Program-made: the position numbers and the translations under genes
The notes under the pieces: model-generated
The model's input: the letters and a program-made list of their open reading frames with translations, nothing else
What the model was told of the DNA's origin: nothing
The model's database searches: none
Assembly: GCF_006065315.1 (NCBI RefSeq)
Contig: NZ_CP040749.1
Span: 3,176,501 to 3,240,500, forward strand
Origin: Aureibaculum algae
Lineage (GTDB): Bacteria; Bacteroidota; Bacteroidia; Flavobacteriales; Flavobacteriaceae
Length of the DNA: 64,000 bases
Direction: 5' to 3'
In this document: positions 47,435-56,186 of the stretch, in pieces
Position numbering within the stretch: the first letter of the stretch is position 1
Layout: each line of letters opens with the position of its first letter

Positions 47435-47477
47435 TGATAATCATCATGTTTTTGCTTATTTGTTAATCCTATTTTTG
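47435..47477 (+). promoter_or_regulatory. CRP/FNR-type box 12 and promoter
   Basis: TGATAATCATCA at 47435-47446 inside ATGAT-N4-ATCAT, with an exact TATTTTTG -7 element at 47470-47477. It precedes the 602-residue protein. Confidence 0.75.
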
Positions 47478-47513
47478 ACTTTGCTAGGTTTATACAAATT
47501 TTAATCATAAAAC

Positions 47514-49322
47514 ATGACAAAAGCTCACTCTTTTCATATACCTGTTATGGGTATCGGTTACACTATAGATACCCCTTATAAAGTTGCTCATTTAGGCATC
47601 GATTCTGTTATTTCTTTAGTGGACGACATTTTACTTGAAAAACTCAGGAAAATGTATAGTGAAAAACTGGAGATTCCATACACTGCAATTACTGATAAAA
47701 TTAATGATTTCAGAGCCAAACGAGTTACATCTTATTTAAATATGATGAATAATTTGGTCGACAAAAAATTTGAAGAATTAAAGAATTCAGCCGCTGATGT
47801 AAAAGAATATTTTAATCGGTTACCAGACAGCTCCTCCATAAAAAAAGAGTTTAAAAAAATTACAGCCCACCATTTTAATCTAGAAGACATAAGAACATGG
47901 ATTGACACTACGATTACCAAAGGTAGTATAGATGTTAATATCATGACCAAGGTTGACAAAGACAATTATATTGGTGACGAAAAATTACCCATTGAATTTA
48001 ATGATGCTCATGCTGCCTTAAGAGGTTTTGCAGAAAGCGATTTAAATGCCTCTGTGATTCTTTCTGCAGGTATGAACCCAAGACTTTATGCTTATCTTGA
48101 AAACTTTGACGCATTTTATCCAAATGAAAAAGGTGAAGTTGACAAAAAGATTGTTTTAAAAGTTAGCGATTATCGTTCTGCATTAATTCAAGGGAAATTT
48201 TTAGCAAAAAAAGGAATCTGGGTTTCAGAATATCGCGTTGAGTCTGGTTTAAATTGTGGTGGACATGCCTTTGCAACTGATGGAAATTTATTAGGCCCAA
48301 TATTGGCAGAATTTAGAGACCATAAACAAGAAATTACGCAAACGGTTCATGAACTCTTAATAAAGGCATTAGCGGATAAAAACAAAACCATCCCAAAAGA
48401 ACCATTAGCTTTAAAAATAACAGCCCAAGGTGGTGTTGGTACTTCAGAAGAACATGACTTTTTATTAGATCATTACAAAGTTGATTCTGTAGGATGGGGT
48501 ACGCCATTTTTACTAGTTCCAGAAGCGACAACCGTTGATGTTGATACCTTAGAAAAATTAGAAGACGCAAAAGAAAAAGATTTATACTTAAGTAATATCT
48601 CTCCTTTAGGCGTTCCTTTTAATAACCTTAGAGGAAATACAAAAGACGAACAAAAGTTTAAAAATATCGCAAAAAATAGACCTGGAAGTGCATGCCCAAA
48701 AAAATACGTAGCCTTAAACTATGAGTTTGATAAAAAAGGCTTGTGTACAGCTTCAAGACAATATCAGCACTTAAAACTAAATAGCTTAGCTGAACAAAAT
48801 TTATCAGAAATTGAACATGAAAAAGAATATACTAAAATTATAGAAAAATCTTGTGTTTGTGTTGGGTTAGGAACCTCTTCTTTATTGAGCCATGGTGTAG
48901 AAACCAAAAAAGAAGGCACTGGTGTTTCTATTTGTCCTGGTCCGAATTTGGCATATTTCTCTGATAAAATGAGTCTAAAAAACATAACTGACCATATTTA
49001 TGGAAGAGCAAACATGATTTCTAGATCTGATAGACCGAATATGTTCATTAAAGAATTGAATATTTATATTGAATATCTTAAAAATAAATTGGAAGAAACG
49101 GCAACTTCGATGGATGCCAAACAAGAAAAATATTTTAAGAAATTTAGTAATAACCTAAATGAAGGAATTACCTATTATCACAATTTATTTAATTCAGTTA
49201 CCGCAAACTTTAGAGATGCAAAGGTTTCTATTTTCAATGAACTTGAAACGAGTAAACGTAACTTGAAACAAATTGTAACTGATATAGAACTAAAAAAAGA
49301 AAGTATGCTAGAAAAAGCATAA
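47514..49322 (+). CDS. Uncharacterised 602-residue protein, possible flavin TIM barrel
   Basis: Family not recognised by name. The middle resembles nitronate monooxygenase/FabK-type FMN barrels: a Gly-rich CGGHAFATDGNLLGPIL block (C248) followed by KITAQGGVGT (AQGGVG at 304-309) and DSVGWGTPFLLVPEAT, which match the order of the flavin phosphate-binding elements. After it come conserved-looking cysteines C394, C411, C447, C449 and C474, the last four perhaps metal ligands. A helical C-terminal tail (about 500-602) is predicted. No signal peptide. Its own regulatory box and exact -7 element imply expression with hemN and nosZ, so an anaerobic redox role is a fair hypothesis. Confidence 0.65.
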   Translation: MTKAHSFHIPVMGIGYTIDTPYKVAHLGIDSVISLVDDILLEKLRKMYSEKLEIPYTAITDKINDFRAKRVTSYLNMMNNLVDKKFEELKNSAADVKEYFNRLPDSSSIKKEFKKITAHHFNLEDIRTWIDTTITKGSIDVNIMTKVDKDNYIGDEKLPIEFNDAHAALRGFAESDLNASVILSAGMNPRLYAYLENFDAFYPNEKGEVDKKIVLKVSDYRSALIQGKFLAKKGIWVSEYRVESGLNCGGHAFATDGNLLGPILAEFRDHKQEITQTVHELLIKALADKNKTIPKEPLALKITAQGGVGTSEEHDFLLDHYKVDSVGWGTPFLLVPEATTVDVDTLEKLEDAKEKDLYLSNISPLGVPFNNLRGNTKDEQKFKNIAKNRPGSACPKKYVALNYEFDKKGLCTASRQYQHLKLNSLAEQNLSEIEHEKEYTKIIEKSCVCVGLGTSSLLSHGVETKKEGTGVSICPGPNLAYFSDKMSLKNITDHIYGRANMISRSDRPNMFIKELNIYIEYLKNKLEETATSMDAKQEKYFKKFSNNLNEGITYYHNLFNSVTANFRDAKVSIFNELETSKRNLKQIVTDIELKKESMLEKA

Positions 49323-49338
49323 TTATAATAAAAATATC

Positions 49339-49371
49339 AATCCCCTTTTGTATACTTTACAGTAGGGGATT
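49339..49371. terminator. Bidirectional terminator
   Basis: AATCCCCT pairs with AGGGGATT, followed by a T-run on the plus strand. It lies between the 602-residue protein gene and convergent nadB. Confidence 0.8.
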
Positions 49372-49374
49372 TTT

Positions 49375-50964
49375 TTAGTTACCAATCAAATCTAAATTAT
49401 AAAAACCTCCACAATTGGTTTTTCTATTCTTTGAAAATTGGGTTATTAAGTAGGCGGTTGTTATTAGGTTTCTCAATTCACAGAGGTCTATAGATAATTC
49501 GGAATGATCATACAATCTTTTATTGTCTTCATACAAGCCTTTTAGCCTTCTTTCTGCCCTTAACAATCTTTCATCAGACCTTACAATACCTACATAATTA
49601 CTCATTATTGTTTTAACTTCTGCCCTATCGTGCGTAATTAATATGTTTTCCATATTCTTTACAACACCACTATCATTCCAAACGGGAATATTATCTGGCA
49701 TGTTCACCTTTGCATACTTTTTAGATGCATTTAAAAAAGCTCGATGTGAATACACAAGAGCTTCCAGTAAAGAATTTGATGCTAGTCTGTTTGCACCGTG
49801 TAAACCTGTTCTAGAAACCTCTCCGCAGGCATATAAATTTTTGATTGAAGTTTTCGCTTTCTTATTTACATTTACGCCTCCACAGATATAATGCGACGCA
49901 GGTACTACGGGTATAAAATCGTTACGAATATCAATACCTAAAGATGCACATTTCTCGGTAATATTTGGAAAGTGTGCTTGAAACTTTTCAAAATCTAAAT
50001 GTGTACAATCCAGATATACATGAGCCGCACCACTCCTTTTCAATTCATTATCAATTGCTCTTGCCACAATATCTCTAGAAGCTAATTCTTCACGATCGTC
50101 GTAGCGATGCATAAATTTTTGCTTCTTAAAATCTCTTAATTTGGCACCAAAACCTCTCACAGCTTCAGAGATTAAAAATGCTGGATATTCACCTGGGTTA
50201 TACAATGCCGTTGGATGAAACTGAATGAACTCAACTTCAGATATTTCCGCTTTTGCCCTGTAGGCTAAACCTAAGCCGTCTCCTGTTGCTACTTCCGGAT
50301 TTGTAGTCGTTGTATAAACCTGCCCACTGCCACCTGTTGCTAACAATGTAAATTTAGAAACAAATGTTTTTACAACATCAGCTTTAGCATCCAAAACATA
50401 AGCTCCAAAACATGATAATTTAGAATTTCTTTTCGTTTTTTTCTTTTGAGCTTGATGCTCTGTAATTAAATCAATGGCATAATGATATGTCAAGTAATTG
50501 ATATTATCAGCCTCTTTTACTTGTTCAATTAAAGCCCGTTCTATTTCGCCTCCAGTAATATCTTTATAATGTAAAACTCTATTTTGTGAATGACCACCTT
50601 CTTTTCCTAAATCAAAAGTTCCTTTCTTATTAGTATCAAACCGAGTACCCCAATCAATCAATTCTTGAATTCTGGTCGGAGCATCTTTTATGACCATACG
50701 CACCACCTTTTCATCACACAAGCCATCTCCTGCAACTAACGTATCTTCAATATGTTGCTCAAAAGTATCTACTGATTGATTATAAACAGAAGCTATTCCG
50801 CCTTGAGCATATTTCGTATTAGATTCGTCAATTTCATTTTTTGTAACAATAGTAACTGTGGCATCTTTATATTTTTCAGCGATTTTTAAAGCAAAACTTA
50901 ATCCTGAAATACCAGAACCCAATACCAAAAAATCCGTTTTATACAATTCTGTATTACTTTTCAT
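49375..50964 (-). CDS. nadB: L-aspartate oxidase
   Basis: 529 residues. FAD-binding start VLGSGISGLSFALKIAEKY (about 14-32), the succinate-dehydrogenase-like second FAD block TLLATGGSGQVYTTTTNPEVATGDG and the active-site region HFICGGVNV-like stretch (SHYICGGVNV). It oxidises L-aspartate to iminoaspartate, the first step of NAD synthesis, and passes it to NadA. Six bases separate it from nadA. Length is normal. Confidence 0.95.
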   Translation of the reverse strand: MKSNTELYKTDFLVLGSGISGLSFALKIAEKYKDATVTIVTKNEIDESNTKYAQGGIASVYNQSVDTFEQHIEDTLVAGDGLCDEKVVRMVIKDAPTRIQELIDWGTRFDTNKKGTFDLGKEGGHSQNRVLHYKDITGGEIERALIEQVKEADNINYLTYHYAIDLITEHQAQKKKTKRNSKLSCFGAYVLDAKADVVKTFVSKFTLLATGGSGQVYTTTTNPEVATGDGLGLAYRAKAEISEVEFIQFHPTALYNPGEYPAFLISEAVRGFGAKLRDFKKQKFMHRYDDREELASRDIVARAIDNELKRSGAAHVYLDCTHLDFEKFQAHFPNITEKCASLGIDIRNDFIPVVPASHYICGGVNVNKKAKTSIKNLYACGEVSRTGLHGANRLASNSLLEALVYSHRAFLNASKKYAKVNMPDNIPVWNDSGVVKNMENILITHDRAEVKTIMSNYVGIVRSDERLLRAERRLKGLYEDNKRLYDHSELSIDLCELRNLITTAYLITQFSKNRKTNCGGFYNLDLIGN

Positions 50965-50970
50965 TTGAAT

Positions 50971-51966
50971 TTACTTAGATAATTCTAACATTCTGTTAAT
51001 TGAAACTATGGCTTTTTTACTTAGATCTTTGTCAACTTCAATAGCTGGTAATTCATACTGCATACATAAATACAATTTCTTCATGTTATTCATTTTCATA
51101 TACATACATTCGCTACAGGCACAGGTATTATCTTCTTTAGCCGGAGCTGGTATTATCTCTTTATCAGGATTATCTAACATCATTTGATATAAAATTCCCG
51201 CCTCTGTGGCCACAATAAATGTCTCTTTATCGCTATTCTTTACATGATTTAACAAACCTGAAGTAGAACCTATATAAGATGCTGCTTTTAAAATATGAGC
51301 TTGAGATTCTGGATGAGCAATAATTTCAGCCGTTGGATGCTTTTGATATAGTGTAATTAATTTTTCGACAGAAAATGCTTCATGGACCATACATGCACCA
51401 TCCCAAAGTAACATTTCTCTACCTGTCTCCTTATTTAAATAAGCACCTAAATTTCTATCAGGTGCAAAAATAATTGGTTGATCCATTGGGATAGAATCAA
51501 TTATCTTTTTGGCATTAGAAGAGGTACATACAATATCGCTTAAGGCCTTAATTTCTGCCGAACAGTTTATATAAGTAACCACAACATGATTTGGATGCTC
51601 TTTTTTAAATGCCGCAAATTCTTTTGGCGGACAACTATCTGCCAATGAGCAACCGGCTTTTAAATCAGGTAATACCACTTTTTTGGTTGGATTTAAAATT
51701 TTAGCGGTTTCAGCCATAAAATGTACCCCAGCAAAAACAATCATATCTGCATCAGTTTCAGCTGCCTTTTGTGCTAAATACAAGCTATCACCAACAAAAT
51801 CAGCTATGGCCTGAATTTCATCAATTTGATAATAATGAGCTAAGATTACGGCATTCTTTTCTTTTTTTAATCTTTTTATTTCAACAACATAATCAATATC
51901 TGGTGTATTTATTTCTAAAAACCCCTTATTCTCTATATTTCTCTTTGCTTTTTCTAAAATCTCCAT
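50971..51966 (-). CDS. nadA: Quinolinate synthase
   Basis: 331 residues with the threefold NadA layout and three cluster cysteines, in GCSLADSCPP, in VVTYINCSAEIKAL and in the C-terminal CACSECMYMKMN block. It condenses iminoaspartate with dihydroxyacetone phosphate using a [4Fe-4S] cluster. First gene of nadA-nadB with its own promoter. Confidence 0.95.
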   Translation of the reverse strand: MEILEKAKRNIENKGFLEINTPDIDYVVEIKRLKKEKNAVILAHYYQIDEIQAIADFVGDSLYLAQKAAETDADMIVFAGVHFMAETAKILNPTKKVVLPDLKAGCSLADSCPPKEFAAFKKEHPNHVVVTYINCSAEIKALSDIVCTSSNAKKIIDSIPMDQPIIFAPDRNLGAYLNKETGREMLLWDGACMVHEAFSVEKLITLYQKHPTAEIIAHPESQAHILKAASYIGSTSGLLNHVKNSDKETFIVATEAGILYQMMLDNPDKEIIPAPAKEDNTCACSECMYMKMNNMKKLYLCMQYELPAIEVDKDLSKKAIVSINRMLELSK

Positions 51967-52000
51967 AGTTCAATTTTATCGTATATATTTTGATACTGAA

Positions 52001-52031
52001 CAAAGATAGTTTTTGTTTATAAGGTTGACAA
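52001..52031 (-). promoter_or_regulatory. nadA promoter
   Basis: On the reverse strand TTG (52029-52031), 20 nt, TATCTTTG (52001-52008): exact housekeeping form, about 35 nt before the nadA start. Confidence 0.75.
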
Positions 52032-52192
52032 TTTATTTACTTTAGAAAAAAAAACTTAGCTAATTTATAGGAATCTCATTTCACTGATTAGTTTGGTATA
52101 TTAATATCTATTTCACTACTATCTTCTTCACTTTTTTGTAAATTTACACCTAACAAATTTCATTTTTTCATATACTAATTGAAGTAGATTTT

Positions 52193-53650
52193 ATGCCCGA
52201 AAAAACACATGCCCCTCTCACATTAACCACAGAGGAAATGCAACAATATGGCTATAAAGTTGTAGATTTAATTGTTTCTCATTTTGGAGACTTAAGCTCT
52301 ACAAACATAGTCAGTCTAGCCGATAGAAAACAGATGGATGAACTCCTACAGCAGCCTATCCCCAATAAACCCAGCTCACCAGAAAAAGTTTTACAAGATG
52401 TTGTCGATAACGTTTTAACTAATGTCGACTTTTTAACACATCCTAAGTTTTACTCGTTTGTTCCTAGTCCTAGTAATTTTATAAGTGCTATGGCAGACGC
52501 CATTGCTTCTGGTTTTAATATTTTCTCTGGTGGATGGTCAACTTCTCCTGCTGCAGCAGAATTAGAAATTGTAGTGATCAACTGGTTTTTAGAAATGTTT
52601 CATTTTCCTGTGGTAGAAGGTGGTGGTATTTTAACCAGTGGTGGCTCAATGGCAAATTTAACGGCCTTGACTACTGCTAGGCGAATTAAGTGTAAAAATG
52701 AGTATTCAAAAGCCACTATATATCTATCTGACCAAGCCCATTCTTCAAATATTAAAGCAATCAGGGTGTTGGGTTTTAAAGAACGACAAGTAAGGATAAT
52801 TCCTACAGACATGGAATTTAAAATGTCTTTAAATAAGCTTAAAAATGCTATTGCTAAAGACAAATTGGAAGGTTATACCCCTTTTTGTATTATTGCTTCT
52901 GCTGGTACAACAAACACGGGTACTGTAGACCCTTTAGAAGAAATAGCTGATATCTGTGCCAAAGAAAATTTATGGATGCATGTTGATGGTGCTTATGGTG
53001 GAGCTGCTATTTTAGCTGATAAAGGAAAAACCTATTTAAAAGGCATTGAAAGAGCAGATTCTCTTACGGTAGATCCTCACAAATGGTTTTTTCAACCATA
53101 TGAAATTGGATGCCTTTTGGTGAGAAATCACAAATGGTTAAGTAAAACGTTTAGCGAGAAACCCGTTTATTTACGAGATATTGAAGGTAATGAATCTGAA
53201 ATAAATTTTTATGATCATGGTATTCAATTAACACGTGGTTTTAGAGCGTTAAAACTCTATATGTCTATAAAAACGTTTGGATTAGATCAATTTAAAGAAG
53301 CCATACAGTCAGGTATTTCACTTACCGAAAATGTAGAAGATTTCTTACGAAAAAGTTCAAAATGGGAAGTGGTTTCACCTGCAACACTAGCTATTATTAA
53401 CTTCAGATGTAATCCGATTGAACAAAACTTAACTGAAAAAGAATTAGATGCGTTAAATCAGTATATCTCCAAAGAAATATTAAATTCACACAGTGCTGTT
53501 TTGGTTACTACTATTTTACAAGACCAAGTGGTATTGAGAATGTGTCTTATTAACCCGAGAACTACGCTTGACGATATAAAAGACACGCTTAATTCTTGCG
53601 AAAAATTTGCGACAACATTTATTAAAAACATGACTCATGAATCTATATAA
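52193..53650 (+). CDS. Group II PLP-dependent amino-acid decarboxylase
   Basis: 485 residues of the aromatic-L-amino-acid/glutamate/2,4-diaminobutyrate decarboxylase family. The Schiff-base lysine is K297 in TVDPHKWFF and the cofactor aspartate D265 in HVDGAYGG; the substrate end is SAGTTNTGTVDP. The exact substrate is not readable; relatives act on Tyr, Trp, Glu or diaminobutyrate. It overlaps the next lipoprotein gene by 14 bases. Normal length. Confidence 0.88.
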   Translation: MPEKTHAPLTLTTEEMQQYGYKVVDLIVSHFGDLSSTNIVSLADRKQMDELLQQPIPNKPSSPEKVLQDVVDNVLTNVDFLTHPKFYSFVPSPSNFISAMADAIASGFNIFSGGWSTSPAAAELEIVVINWFLEMFHFPVVEGGGILTSGGSMANLTALTTARRIKCKNEYSKATIYLSDQAHSSNIKAIRVLGFKERQVRIIPTDMEFKMSLNKLKNAIAKDKLEGYTPFCIIASAGTTNTGTVDPLEEIADICAKENLWMHVDGAYGGAAILADKGKTYLKGIERADSLTVDPHKWFFQPYEIGCLLVRNHKWLSKTFSEKPVYLRDIEGNESEINFYDHGIQLTRGFRALKLYMSIKTFGLDQFKEAIQSGISLTENVEDFLRKSSKWEVVSPATLAIINFRCNPIEQNLTEKELDALNQYISKEILNSHSAVLVTTILQDQVVLRMCLINPRTTLDDIKDTLNSCEKFATTFIKNMTHESI

Positions 53651-54299
53651 ATATTTATTTATTTTTACATTAATTACAGTTGTTGGCTGTACAAAAAAGA
53701 CCATAAAAATTCCTGTATTAAATGTTGCGGGTATACAAGATACTATTTATGACAATTCTCAGATTTGGATTTTTGCAGAAGAAAAAGATGGTGATACCAT
53801 TGCTACATTAAATAGAAAAAACAGCATTGCCACCACAAGTTGGATCTATAATATTGACAAAAATTTACCCATGTCTTTAGTGGTACCCTATTTACAGAAG
53901 CTAACAGAAAAAAGAGAGAAACCTGCTTTACATGAAAAAGATGAAGACGATTTTAATTATTTCTCTTATGTAGATTCTGATGCGAACCTCTTATCTATGG
54001 TTAAGTTTGATGTTATTTATTTTGACACTAATAAAAGCATTGACAAAAATTCATTTTTAAAAGACACACTGAATAAACATGTAGTAATAGATTATAATCA
54101 AAAGGGGTTGGCCATAAATGACAGCGTAATTTCAATAGACAATTTGAATAATTATTTTGTAAAACGATCGCCAGAAAAGAAAACAACTGTCCACTTAACT
54201 TTTGATAAAGACCTCAAATACGAAGATTATTTACTTTTAAAAGCTCGCTTGCAAAATAGTAACAACATTAAGCTTGACACCATTGAATTTGTAAATTAA
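53637..54299 (+). CDS. Lipoprotein of unknown function
   Basis: 220 residues; lipobox ending at the Cys in ITVVGC. The mature part has charged, soluble character without recognisable repeats. It starts inside the end of the decarboxylase gene, so the two are probably translated together, but no functional link is known. Confidence 0.65.
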   Translation: MNLYKYLFIFTLITVVGCTKKTIKIPVLNVAGIQDTIYDNSQIWIFAEEKDGDTIATLNRKNSIATTSWIYNIDKNLPMSLVVPYLQKLTEKREKPALHEKDEDDFNYFSYVDSDANLLSMVKFDVIYFDTNKSIDKNSFLKDTLNKHVVIDYNQKGLAINDSVISIDNLNNYFVKRSPEKKTTVHLTFDKDLKYEDYLLLKARLQNSNNIKLDTIEFVN

Positions 54300-54383
54300 A
54301 TTCTAATTATATTTACGGATAGTTCAAGTATGCTTGTATAATTGTTGTATGTCATTTAAAAAATCTTGATTAGAATATTATAT

Positions 54384-54483
54384 TTATATGCTAAAACATA
54401 TAAATTAATGTTTTAGCATCAAATTATATCTAATTGCATATAATTTAATATATTTGTTTAATATTATATTTAAAAGCATATAA
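54384..54483 (+). promoter_or_regulatory. Three HipB-type operators
   Basis: Sites at 54384-54403, 54424-54443 and 54464-54483 each read TTATAT-N8-ATATAA. The spacers are gctaaaac, ctaattgc and ttaaaagc, so one end of each spacer carries GC next to the arm. Centres are exactly 40 bp apart. The last site runs into the hipB start codon. They are probably autoregulatory operators of the toxin-antitoxin module. Confidence 0.7.
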
Positions 54484-54692
54484 TGAAGCAATTAGCAGAG
54501 TTTGTCAAAGAACGGAGAAAAGAAGTTAATCTGACTCAGAAAGAATTCGCTGAACGAGCAGGAGTAGCACTAACTGTTGTACGTAAAATCGAACAGGGTA
54601 AAACGAATCTAAATATGGATAAGGTAAATCTAGTTCTTAATATGTTTGGACATGAATTAGCTCCTGTTAATAGTAAAAAACGGGCTGAATGA
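54483..54692 (+). CDS. hipB: HipB-like antitoxin, XRE helix-turn-helix
   Basis: 69 residues, nearly all one XRE domain (LTQKEFAERAGVALTVVRKIEQGKTN, helices 2-3 about residues 17-40) followed by a short tail ending in LAPV. In HipBST systems HipB binds DNA and the complex represses its own promoter. Three palindromes upstream fit that. Its stop overlaps the hipS start by four bases. Confidence 0.85.
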   Translation: MKQLAEFVKERRKEVNLTQKEFAERAGVALTVVRKIEQGKTNLNMDKVNLVLNMFGHELAPVNSKKRAE

Positions 54693-55026
54693 GAAAGGGA
54701 AAGGTATTTTATAAAAACCATTTGGCTGGCATTATTACGGAGACGAATAGGGTGAATATGAATTTCAATATAACAATCAATACGCCAAAGATCATCCAAA
54801 TGACTTCATTACGTTCACTATGCCAGTTAGAGAGAAGCCATATAAAGAGAAGCGACTCTTTCCTTTTTTTGAAGGATTGATACCTGAAGGGTGGTTGTTA
54901 GATATAGCTTCCAAAAACTGGAAAATCAATAAAAATGATCGTATGGGATTACTTCTGACCTGCTGTCAGAATTGTATCGGTGCAGTAAGTGTGGAACCTA
55001 TAACAGAAGAAGAAAATGGAGCATAA
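54689..55026 (+). pseudogene. HipS-like N-terminal HipA subdomain protein, frameshifted
   Basis: The frame opens MRKGKVFYKNHLAGIITETN and then leaves the family. Adding one base near 54748 restores GEYEFQYNNQYAKDHPNDF and the known block FPFFEGLIPEGWLLDIASKNW to the stop at 55024-55026, giving about 112 residues. The total of 338 nt is one base short of whole codons. It matches the N-subdomain of HipA that exists as the free antitoxin HipS in HipBST systems. The lesion may be real or a sequence error. Its end overlaps hipT. Confidence 0.78.
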
Positions 55027-55963
55027 ATGCTTATATTGTTATGAACCTGTTGAAAATGAACTGGACTTTCACGAAAAGTGTTCAATTGAATTCTTTGGAA
55101 CACCAACACCTCCTAAAATTGAATATTCGCTTGACCAAATGGACGAACTTGCGAAAAATGTCGTAGAGCGAAGTATTGCTATCCCAGGGGTTCAGCCGAA
55201 ACTATCTATGTCTATGGTCAAAGAAACCAAGGAGAATTCGGACACACGACTGACTGTAGTTGGTGCATTAGGTGGACAATTTATATTTAAACCACCTACT
55301 GACAGATTTCCAGAAATGCCTGAAAACGAACATGTAACAATGCGAATAGGTGAAGCTTTAGGAATTCGAGTAGTACCATCATCATTGATTCGAATTTTAT
55401 CTGGAGAACTTTCCTATATAACTAAACGAGTTGACCGAACAGAAACTGGAGAAAAAATCCACATGCTCGATATGTTTCAGATCACTGAAGCATTTGATAA
55501 GTATAAAGGTTCAATGGAGAAAATTGGAAAAGCATTAGACCACTATTCAAGTAACACTTTGCTTGATAAAACCTTTTTCTTTGACGTAGCTCTTTTCTCC
55601 TTTTTAACAGGAAATAGCGATATGCACTTAAAGAACTTCTCGATGATCGAAAGCCCTTCTGGTTGGATTTTGTGTCCTGCCTATGACCTTTTGAATGTTG
55701 CAATTGTGTTTCCAGAAGATACAGAAGAACTTGCACTGACATTAGTTTGGAAGAAAAAGAAGTTAAAACGTGAACACTTTGAACAGTTAGCAGAAGGATT
55801 AGGATTAAATCCTAAACAGATTAAAGGAGCTTTTAATCGAATGATAAAGAATAAATCAAAAGCATTCAATTGGATTGATCGATCGTTTCTATCAAATGAA
55901 ATGAAAACTGCCTATAAAGAGTTGCTAGAAGGTAGATACAAACAATTAGGACATAAAGAATAA
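55016..55963 (+). CDS. HipT-like serine/threonine kinase toxin
   Basis: 315 residues. It opens with a two-Cys-pair zinc-ribbon-like start (CLYCYEP ... FHEKCSIEFFG). The kinase core has ATP-site lysine K92 (FIFKP), catalytic D202 and N207 (GNSDMHLKNFS) and metal-binding D224 (CPAYDLLNV). HipT kinases phosphorylate a tRNA synthetase or similar target and stop growth. The loop S53-I-A55 corresponds to the autophosphorylation motif S-X-S of HipT with the second serine replaced. The frame is intact although hipS is not. Confidence 0.82.
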   Translation: MEHKCLYCYEPVENELDFHEKCSIEFFGTPTPPKIEYSLDQMDELAKNVVERSIAIPGVQPKLSMSMVKETKENSDTRLTVVGALGGQFIFKPPTDRFPEMPENEHVTMRIGEALGIRVVPSSLIRILSGELSYITKRVDRTETGEKIHMLDMFQITEAFDKYKGSMEKIGKALDHYSSNTLLDKTFFFDVALFSFLTGNSDMHLKNFSMIESPSGWILCPAYDLLNVAIVFPEDTEELALTLVWKKKKLKREHFEQLAEGLGLNPKQIKGAFNRMIKNKSKAFNWIDRSFLSNEMKTAYKELLEGRYKQLGHKE

Positions 55964-56090
55964 GACGAAACCACAACCACAACTACCACTATCATCCATT
56001 GTGTCAGCCGCGAAGCTTCGGGCTTTTACCAAAAATTGCTATCTTTAAACCATGGCTTGGTGCTCACGGAATAGTCCTCTCATGCTAAAG

Positions 56091-56104
56091 CATGTCAATT
56101 ATTG
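56091..56104. repeat. Small palindrome
   Basis: CATGCT-aa-AGCATG in the gap between hipT and the LytTR gene. No T-run, so not a clear terminator. The rest of this gap holds no gene. Confidence 0.5.
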
Positions 56105-56186
56105 CCAAAAGGCGGCACAAGTTAGATAATTTCACACCGAAACCTAAGCCAAAGCGTTATGTACAATCCTGAAAAAAATCAGAACT

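Noticed and set aside
54689..55026. Two separate small genes (54689-54880 and 54820-55026)
   Set aside because: Both are parts of one HipS-like protein; a single missing base near 54748 joins them into a family-length product.
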